Shown piece by piece: positions 56,602-64,000 of a DNA stretch of 64,000 nt. Location of the stretch: contig CM030710.1 of assembly GCA_017979445.1 (NCBI GenBank), forward strand, positions 17,222,248 through 17,286,247. Direction: 5' to 3'. The notes beneath the pieces are model-generated. The model saw nothing but the letters and a program-made list of their open reading frames with translations, was not told the DNA's origin and searched no databases. Numbering within the stretch: the first letter of the stretch is position 1; every line of letters begins with the position of its first letter. The stretch is from Akebia trifoliata. Its lineage: Eukaryota; Streptophyta; Magnoliopsida; Ranunculales; Lardizabalaceae. A program made the position numbers and the translations under genes.

Positions 56602-58068
56602 GGGCCTACTGAGGTAGATAAACCATTGATCATTGAACTCGTAGTTGCAGCAATGAAAGAGTTTATAAGAATAGCCTAACTAGGGAAACCGTTGCAAGTG
56701 CATAGCCTTGATTATGCTTATGAGATTCTAAGTGAATATGAGTACATGCAAACATTCCCGAGGGAAATTGGGCCAAAACCATTTGGATTGAAGTCAGTAG
56801 CTTCTCGAGAAACTATCATTGTTATCATGAATCACATTAACCTTGTTGAGATCCTTATAGATGTGAATCAGTGGTCCATCATGTTTTCTAGTATTATTTT
56901 AAGAGCATTGACTCTTGAGGTCGTATCAAGAGGCGTAGTAGAAAACTACAATGGAGCCCTTCAAATGATGATAATAGAATTTCAAGTCCCTTCACCTCTG
57001 TTTCCAACTTGAAAGAGTTTCTTTGTAAGGTATTGTAAACAACATGATGAAGGAATTTGGGTGGTGGTCGATGTTTTCTTGGATCATTTGTGTCCTTGCC
57101 TGATATCGAGATGTCAAAGAAGGCCATCAAGCTGTTTAATCCAAGAAATGCCAAATGGTCACCCCAAGATCATATTGGTCGAACATGTAGAAGTGGATGA
57201 GAAAGCAGTTCACAGTATATATAGAACACTGGTTAACTCTGACCTTGGATTTGGAGCAAAGTGATGGGTTGCTACCTTAAATCGACAGTGCGAATGCCTT
57301 GCAAGTGTTATAACTGGTAATATGCCAGCTGGAGATGTTGGTGTGATCACAAGTCAAGAAGGACGAAAATATATGTTGAAAGTTGGCTGAGAGAATGATG
57401 ATGAGTTTTTGCTTTGGTGTGAGTGCTTCCACCGCTCACACATGGACAACATTATCGGGAAGTGGCGTTGAAGATGTAAGGGTCATGATTAGAAAAAACA
57501 TAACTGATCCCGGCAAGCCTCCTGGTATTGTATCAAGTGCAGCTACTTCCTTCTGGCTTCCAGTCCCACCAAAGAGAGTTTTCAACTTCCTTCGCGATGA
57601 GAACTTTAAAAGTGAGTGGGACATTCTTTCTAATGGCGGTGCTATTAAAGAAATAACACATATTGCTAATGGCAAAGATCTTGGTAACTGTATCTCTCTA
57701 CTGCGAGTTAATACTCCAAATTCCAGCCAGAGCAACATGTTAATATTATAAGAGAGTAGCACCGATGCAACGGGCCTTTTGTAATCTATGCTCCTGTTGA
57801 TATTGTTGCAATTAATGTAGTTCTAAATGGGAGAGACCCAGACTATGTAGCACTCCTTCCCCCTGGTTTTGCTATACTCCCCGATGGGCTAACAATAAAT
57901 AAAGGTAGAATTACTGAAGTTGGGTCCGGTGGATCTCTACTGACTGTCGCATTGGTTCCAACTGCAAAACTCTCTCTTAGATTTGGGGCGACTGCTAACA
58001 ACCTCAGTGCTTGCACCGTTGAAAGGATCAAATGTATCATTACAAGGGACAATGCATAAATTGAAAGG
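56602..58068 (+). pseudogene. HD-ZIP IV (PDF2/ATML1-type) processed pseudogene, 5'-truncated
   Basis: The translated pieces are [208 protein letters not shown] and, at the end, CTVERIKCI and a stop near 58,058. They cover the START lipid-binding domain and the C-terminal region of class IV homeodomain-leucine zipper factors that specify epidermis. The homeodomain and zipper are missing. The coding blocks run on without introns, although family genes have several, so I read it as a reverse-transcribed copy. At least four frameshifts and several stops (e.g. 57,264, 57,388 and 57,749) are present. No clear poly-A tail follows. Confidence 0.9.
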
Positions 58069-58470
58069 GTTAACTTATGATAGAAATAGAACAAAATCAA
58101 CAAAAGAAGGCAATAAAGAGGGATTTAAAAAAAATCAAAAGAACTTTAAAAAACTTTTCGAGTTGTACTCAATTCCAATTTGTTAAAACGCGACTAAAGA
58201 AATATCTGAATTTCTAAACTCATCAAAATTTCATAAAATCCAAGATCTCACATGAGCTCCGCGCCATCGAAATCAAGGAATTAATAAGACAAAATTATGT
58301 CAGACCCTGTGTCTATCAGACCCCATGCTTGAGTAGCCATTTTCCAAAAAATCTCAATACAATCGGTAATTCAAGATTGCGTTTTTACATAATTTTTCTG
58401 ACCCGTACAAATAGGGGTTTAGACTATTCTTTGAAGTTCTTTGCACGCAATTCCTGCAAAGAAAGACAGT
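58069..58470. other. Short unassigned interval
   Basis: AT-rich DNA between the HD-ZIP copy and the LTR start. No coding sequence was found. The last bases, ACAGT (58,466-58,470), directly precede the LTR but are not repeated after it. Confidence 0.45.
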
Positions 58471-60632
58471 TGTAGATACCCTAATTTGAACGGGCCCCTA
58501 CTCGAAAAGGCCCAAAAATACATATTTTTCAATAAAAAGTGCCAACGGGCCTCAAAAGTCCAAATCAATCGAAATATGGCATTTTGATCGAATCAAGGCC
58601 CTTAAGACCGCCTAAGGATCTAGGGGGCCCACCAAAAGGACTCGACATACCTTACGCTTTCCAATATTTGTCGTGCCATTCCTAAAATCGAAAATGACAA
58701 ATTCTCAATGAAATTATCTGACGGCCCTAAAAAGCCCGATTTGCTAACACATGGCATTTCGATCAATCTAATAACTCCAAAAATTCCTAAAAAGATAAAA
58801 AAAAATGTAAAACGAGACTTGGGACCATCTCCACCTTACTTGCCCCTTACCGCTCTATCGCCAAAACTAAAAATACTCTAAGCCCATTTACGGTCTACTA
58901 ACCTTCATCTCTCTAAAATCAATCCCTCACCTTACCCCTTAACCTAAACATAATTCCACATAACCTAAACTCCAAAATATCTCCAACATACCCAACCCTA
59001 CCCTAAAATAAACCCTGTCCCATCTAAAAATACTTACAACCTTCCTACAACCCAAGCCCAATTCTCCTAACCCAAACCCATATCCAATTCACATCTAACC
59101 CACAACCCCTAACCCATAAACCACAACCCACATCAACCAATCACTTTTTTATCATCAAAAGGTGACACATGTCGTCACCCCCTCTCACCTCCCTCATCAA
59201 ATTACCCACCCCATCACTTTTCTTTAAAATATTAACTACTAACATCACTTTTTTTCTAAAAAATCACATCACCCCACACCCTCCCCTAACCTACCATCAT
59301 TACTCCCTATAAACATATATTCTCTCAAATCAAATACATCAACCTAAACCCTTTCCTAACCTACCCTCATAATTCCCCAACCCCTATTCTCTTAAATCAA
59401 ACACATCAACCCACACCTACCCCTAACTTATTATCATCATACCTCCCCATAATCTATCATCATCATTTCTTATAAATCCATCTCTACAACCTAAACCTAC
59501 ACCCATCCTCTAAAGTCAAATACTCAATCTCTCCCATCAATTAAATCTAAACCCCCAACTTCCACACATCTTACCACATGTCACCATCTCCCTCATCCTC
59601 CCAACCACACTCTTACACCCTCCATTCTCTTAAACCAAAAATCACTTAATCAATCAATCACCCTCTTAAACACCCATCATCTCACCTCACCAAACACTCT
59701 ACCCAAATGGTTTGGGTAAGATCTAAACCATTTGGATCAAAACACAACCCATTTACCCTCATTACATAATTACCTCTCACCCAATTCCTAATTTCATATC
59801 CCCTACCTTTAAAACATATGTCATTCTCTACTCTTCCCCACTCTACCCTATTATATCCCTAAAATAATCCCTCAACATCTATAAATACCCTCCTCCTCTT
59901 CTAAAAAAAAAAAACCCCAACTATCACTACTAACAACTATCACCAATTCTCACCAAGTCTATCAATCATCTCTTATTAACTCCACATCAAGTCTCACTAA
60001 AAAAGAAAATCCCTACTCTCTCTAATCACCTCTTCTCATTCTCATACTCTTATATTCTACTAAGGACTCAAGAAGACTTAAAGAAGAAGAAGGAAGGAAA
60101 GAAAAGAAAAAAAAATATTGAAGCATCAAGGTGGGTTCAAAGTACACCCCCCCCCTTTCTTCTTCTCTACCCTCTCCTCCTCCCTCTTCTATTATCCCCT
60201 CTCCTCTTCATTTTGTTGGAGATGGGCTTAGGATGAATGACCCACAGGGCAAAAGTTTATAAGGATTATTTTCATCAATGGAATGATCCTATAATCGAGC
60301 CAAAAGTAAATCCCTACTTAAGGAACAAATGTACGATACGTGGCACTTCATTGTTCATTTTTTTAAATCAAAATGACCGAGTTGAGTTGAGGTTAGCACC
60401 ACATGGTAGGGAGAAAAGGATGCCTAACACCTTCCCTTTTCTCCAACTGAGTCGCTTACCCCGAATCTCAAGATTTGATCCGTACCTTATACATTGAGAG
60501 TCAATAAACGCCAAAATGATAATTTTTCAAAAAATGCACATCGGGTGACCATTCACACCCACTTACAATATGAATGGTGGCGACTCTAATCCTTAGTAGA
60601 GATGGTCGTCGTAATGGAATCACATATCTACA
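58471..60632 (+). repeat. 5' LTR of Tat/Ogre-type element 3, G-poor strand
   Basis: It starts TGTAGATACCCTAATTTG and ends CACATATCTACA, so TGTAGATA/TATCTACA are inverted ends. From about 58,860 to 60,080 the plus strand is almost without G, made of CTAACCC, CCCAACC and CATC words. A block CTAACACCTTCCC at 60,423 matches the LTR at 13,944-15,399 in type. At 59,882-59,886 TATAAATACC may be a TATA box, about 750 bp before the end. The open frame 60,237-60,497 is not coding as far as I can tell. The length is 2,162 bp. Confidence 0.85.
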
Positions 60633-60635
60633 GCT

Positions 60636-60653
60636 TGACGACTCCACTAGGAA
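60636..60653 (+). other. Primer binding site of element 3
   Basis: TGACGACTCCACTAGGAA lies three bases after the LTR end. It is a variant of the TGGCGACTC-type site at 15,401 and shows that this LTR is a 5' LTR rather than a solo one. Confidence 0.6.
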
Positions 60654-61554
60654 GTAAAAGCTCTACCCTAGTGTCAAATTGATCATTTTGGAAAAAAAAT
60701 TTTAAAATATTCTTATTTGCAAGCTAACATTATTTGTTGTATTTATCTTTTAGGTGGGTTTCTTTTTCTTTATCTACTTCCTTGGGTTAAAAAAAAAAAA
60801 AGAAAAAAATTGATTTTTCCTTTATTTATCCAATTATATGTTTTTTAAGCATGTATATCATCAAAAAATGGAATTTTTTTTTACCAAAGCCAAAAACCAA
60901 AGGCAATGTGCCTCAAAATGAGTGAAAAAAAACGTTTTTCTTTTTTCTTACCGAATGGACAGTCGAACTTAAATCGATTGTAACTTTCTCGTCTGATCTC
61001 TAATTAACCATTATAGCAAATCGATTTGGGGTAAAACAAAATTTTCTTCCAAATTTGACAAAGTTAGTAAGATTTTGACAAGTCAGAATCGATTTTTGAG
61101 TCCATTTACTATCGTTTCCATTAATATTTCTGTTCGACTTCGCATAGGGATACAAAATGAGTAGAAAAATTTTTTTGGCCAGAGCCAAAAATCAAAGGCA
61201 ATGTGCCTCAAAATGAGCACAAAAAAAATTTTAATTTAAAAAAAAAAATTAATTAAAAATAATAATAATAAATTTTTTTTTCTCAGCTTGTTCCTCACGT
61301 CAGTTTTGAAAACTTTTCTCTTGGAATTTATTTTTTGTTTCAAGTTGTAGAGTTTCAAAAGATTAAACAGCTCATTTTTTTTGTTAAACTCAGGGCGTAC
61401 CGCTCACCACTTTTTGATTGATCAAAATGAAAATTCAAAGTGATCATCGATTAGACCATAAAAAAATAAAAATAAAAAGAGAAGTCCTTTTGTTATTAGT
61501 TCATTCGTTAAAAAAAAATAAAACAAAAAAAAAATAAATAAATGGATTGGTCGA
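60654..61554 (+). repeat. Element 3 leader with a spaced direct repeat
   Basis: Non-coding, rich in A and T runs. The block GGCAATGTGCCTCAAAATGA with its flank AAAGCCAAAAACCAAA occurs at about 60,891-60,922 and again, slightly changed, at about 61,182-61,217. At 61,555 the sequence changes abruptly into leader copy C; the equivalent position in element 2 (41,601) is preceded by unrelated DNA. Confidence 0.6.
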
Positions 61555-62880
61555 TGCCTAACTATGAATGTGTTATCCTTGTGGACTAATTATCTAAAAA
61601 TTCATGGTCTCTATATGTATATTTTAATGTGCCTACATGATCTTAATGTGAATGTGATAGATTTGGTAGTCTTTGATCTATGTATGAATAATTTGATTTG
61701 GCCCACAAGCCCAATCATCCAGAAAATGCCCCGGGCACATCCTATCCTATTTGTACACAACACTAGCATGTTTACTTTACTACATTGCATGTTTGCATGT
61801 CCTTAATAGCCAACGTGATACTAGTGCGTAACCCAGTCTCCTCGGAGATGCGACGTCATTCATGAAAATCACAACTCCAATCATGTACCCTAAGGTATAT
61901 AAAACTGGGGCATCAGTACCATTTGATCAGATGATTTTGAAAAGTATATTGATGCACCCATGTTGGAGCGACCTGAGCCTTTATCCTATTATAAGCCGCA
62001 CAATCACATGTCCCGATTGCCAGCATAATACTAGTACGTGTCGGTCCCCTCGCGGGATGCAAAAATCATTTATGAAAGCTACAACCCTATACTCGTACCT
62101 ATACGATATATCAAAGTAATCTAATTGCACTTCTTGGTCAAAATTAGTGCCTAAGCGAGATCTTGCCCCGCCGTACTACGGTACTAGGGGGATAGCAACG
62201 CCAATTCTAGACGAGAGGTGACTTAAGAGTGCCTTTACTCAGCATCATGCGCTATCTCTCAACTTGGCATTAAACTGGCTGTATTGACTTCAGAGATTGT
62301 GAGTTGGAGTCTTGAATTATCACCTATACGATATATCAAACCAAGTCACCACGTACCGTCTGATTGAGTATGCTCGAGAGGTATATAGGTGCACTTGGGC
62401 AGGAGTGGCTCGATAAATTGTATTGCACATAGTAAACCTAAAGTCTAAAGAACCTTCCTATAGGTCATAATTCAAACTTATCGTGGGTGTTCCCTGGTTG
62501 CTTTTCGAAAATGGACATTACAAATTATTGAGATCAGGAAGTTACAATGTTGTCCTTAAGATAATCAGACTATTTGTTTAATAAGTGCACCAACCCAATA
62601 AAGAATCCATTTTAAATACGGTAGTGATGCACAATGACCCAATTCATCTCGATTTAACGATCATGATGGACCGGACCATTTAAGTCAAAATGGTCAAGTT
62701 TTTTTTTTCTCTAATTCGGGTCCCAACCCATTTCAAGAGAAGAAAAATATTTCCAAAAGAAAAGAAAAGGAAAAATGTTTTACAAAAGATTTATTATTTT
62801 GTTAAAAAAAATGACTTACAAAGATATGTTTTGCATGGACCTTGAAAATGTACTGAACTATTCTTTTTTGTCAACTTAAG
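61555..62880 (+). repeat. Tat/Ogre leader repeat, copy C
   Basis: This is colinear and highly similar to copy B at 41,601-42,918, with scattered substitutions and small indels (for instance ACCAATCTCG-like words against the B version, and CACGTACCGTCTGATTGAGT against CACGTACCGTCTCATTGAGT). It leads into the ORF1 start at 62,881. Confidence 0.88.
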
Positions 62881-63013
62881 ATGCTAGATGCAGGTAATAA
62901 CCCAATCGACTAGTTGGTCAAAATAACCATCACGGGCATGCACACCGTAGAGAAATTTAACTTTAAAAAATTCATGTTAAGATGCGCCATGTACTTCCAT
63001 AAGTTTGAGATAG
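62881..63013 (+). pseudogene. ORF1 start of element 3, truncated
   Basis: ATG 62,881 opens MLDAGNNPID, a stop, LVKITITGMHTVEKFNFKK and FMLRCAMYFHKFEI, matching the first 45 codons of ORF1 in element 2. Similarity ends exactly after TTTGAGATAG (63,013), where element 2 continues ATTGGAACC but this copy continues with unrelated DNA. One internal TAG replaces Gln. It is a truncated copy produced by deletion or recombination. Confidence 0.8.
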
Positions 63014-63299
63014 CCGAGGTTGGTTGGTGTGATTTATAAAGAAACAGGCTATTTGATTTTTTTAAAGGCTACGAGGAGCTAAAGAAAGTTATCTTTTTTT
63101 TTTCTAAGATAGGAAAATGGTTCGACCAAAGGAGGCATCCTTTAGTGTATTGCTACTTGACTTGGTCTAAGTTCGGGGACTCGATATCAGGATTGCTCTG
63201 TCAAGTAAAGACCTCTTTTGAAATAAAAAATCTTCAGTCTTTTTTTATGAATTAAATTCTTTGTATTTGATATTGACTCGTTCAACCCTTTCCAAATTT
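63014..63299. other. Unassigned DNA after the truncated ORF1
   Basis: The sequence starts CCGAGGTTGGTTGG and contains a short open stretch with no known similarity to me. It is AT-rich from 63,090 on. Confidence 0.35.
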
Positions 63300-63545
63300 T
63301 TAAGAGCAGATCTTAGCACCTTTGTCGATGGTTTCATCTACATCATTCTTGATTGATAAACTTCGACTTTGAAGTTCACCTTCGACTTTATGTCTTGATT
63401 TATTTGGTGCAATCTATTCTGATAAGACCAGCAGGAACATTGTTGAATTTCTCAAGTAAATTTATTATTTTTTCATATTCCCCTGAAGATAATGTATCAC
63501 CAATTTGCACTTCTTGAGTGTACTCTTTAATTCTAATATTTCTTA
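63300..63545 (-). pseudogene. Minus-strand gypsy remnant, segment before RT
   Basis: The minus strand reads EYTQEVQIGDTLSSGEYEKI then INLLEKFNNV. This fits the conserved segment in front of Tat-type RT (NPQEI.IGTTLSS.ER..II.LL.EF) seen at 19,740-19,840 on the plus strand. After it, stops become frequent. It would be part of another Tat-type element running out of the window on the opposite strand. Confidence 0.55.
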
Positions 63546-64000
63546 AGTTTGATTAGTGAGCTCTAAGTCAATCCCCATGTTAGATATTATGTTCAAATCA
63601 TTATTACACGCATGATAATTAGAAGCTTCTTTATTCTATTAAAATTAAAAAAACATAGACTGACAAACTCGACTAAAACTCAAAAATTAAAAGGAAACTA
63701 AAGTAACTGAAAAGACTGACGAAACTGAACTGAAACTAAAATAAAACTCAATGATGCTTATCTACAAAGTGGGAAGGTCCTTATGGGCGGATGGACATAA
63801 TACTATAGTGCAAGGGTAAACTTCTTGGACTTGACATTAGTACTTTGCCTAGATGACTCTTTTGACGGACCCAAAATGGCATAGACAAGGGTTTAGAGCG
63901 TCTAGGAGCAATTACACCTGAGTGGAAGTACACCAAGATTAACCATTGATTCTGAAAGTTTGATTCTTAACCACATGATTAAAATTTTGATATAAATTAG
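63546..64000. other. Unassigned end of window
   Basis: AT-rich DNA with many AAACT/ACTGA words (about 63,650-63,755). No coding region or element end was recognised. Confidence 0.35.

Noticed and set aside
58980..59120. CCCTAA/CTAACCC words suggesting an interstitial telomere
   Set aside because: The words are irregular and mixed with CCCATC, CACAACC and TTAAATC; no run of exact seven-base plant telomere repeats is present.
58471..60632. Solo LTR interpretation of the 2.16-kb LTR
   Set aside because: ACAGT before it is not repeated after it, and a primer-site-like sequence follows, so a 5' LTR is more likely.
1..64000. tRNA, rRNA or snRNA genes
   Set aside because: Only primer-site-sized tRNA complements were found; no cloverleaf or rRNA core sequence was seen by eye.

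Overview
The window is AT-rich nuclear DNA of a flowering plant, probably a dicot, from a repeat-dominated, gene-poor region. The evidence is the content: a chromodomain-bearing Ty3/gypsy element, several Tat/Ogre-type gypsy elements with two RNase H domains, a Ty1/copia element, CACTA transposon ends, and broken pieces of plant genes (HVA22-like, SULTR-type sulfate transporter, FUSED/TIO kinase, VAMP727-like R-SNARE, 2-oxoglutarate dehydrogenase E2, HD-ZIP IV factor, amidase). I found no intact host gene, no tRNA or rRNA gene, and nothing bacterial. All family names come from reading translated residues by eye; no search was run.

Layout: 1-6.7 kb is mostly unassigned AT-rich DNA with a foldback repeat, a 261-bp CACTA-type MITE with a 3-bp target duplication, and one amidase exon. 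6,721-12,116 is a structurally complete chromovirus (two LTRs, ATCAA target duplication, primer site, polypurine tract) whose reading frame is broken. 13.9-22 kb is Tat/Ogre remnant 1: a 1.46-kb LTR, primer site, leader, and pieces of the region before the reverse transcriptase and of integrase. An HVA22-like processed pseudogene sits in its leader. 22-26.5 kb holds two diverged direct repeats of about 1.3 kb. 26,580-27,004 is the truncated start of a second LTR like that of remnant 1. 27,005-31,542 (minus strand) is a copia element truncated inside reverse transcriptase.

32.7-35.1 kb is a row of exon fragments from at least four unrelated host genes, all on the plus strand and several with usable GT-AG borders. 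It ends beside a CACTA-type terminus (35,450), the pattern of a gene-capturing (Pack-type) transposon. A second CACTA end at 37,000 is followed by three minus-strand exons of the E2 subunit of 2-oxoglutarate dehydrogenase.

41.6-56.6 kb is the main structure: Tat/Ogre-type element 2, colinear with remnant 1. Its order is leader, an extra ORF1 resembling DUF7745 proteins, minisatellite, gag, protease, G-patch-like segment, RT/RNase H, second RNase H, integrase, and a repetitive 3' region. It carries two nested solo LTRs, at 44,028-46,011 (minus strand, GAACC duplication) and 53,781-54,862 (plus orientation), each of which splits a coding region. 56.6-58.1 kb is an intronless HD-ZIP IV pseudogene. 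58,471 to about 63,013 is the 5' part of a third Tat/Ogre-type element or a mosaic of two: a 2.16-kb LTR with an extremely G-poor strand, a primer site, and the same leader and ORF1 start as element 2. The last kilobase has a minus-strand gypsy remnant.

The elements form a nest in which relative order can be read: old Tat/Ogre copies were later hit by solo-LTR families, processed pseudogenes and the chromovirus. The strongest leads are the captured exon mosaic, the ORF1-plus versus ORF1-minus pair of related retroelements, the two foldback repeats, and the strand-asymmetric LTR.
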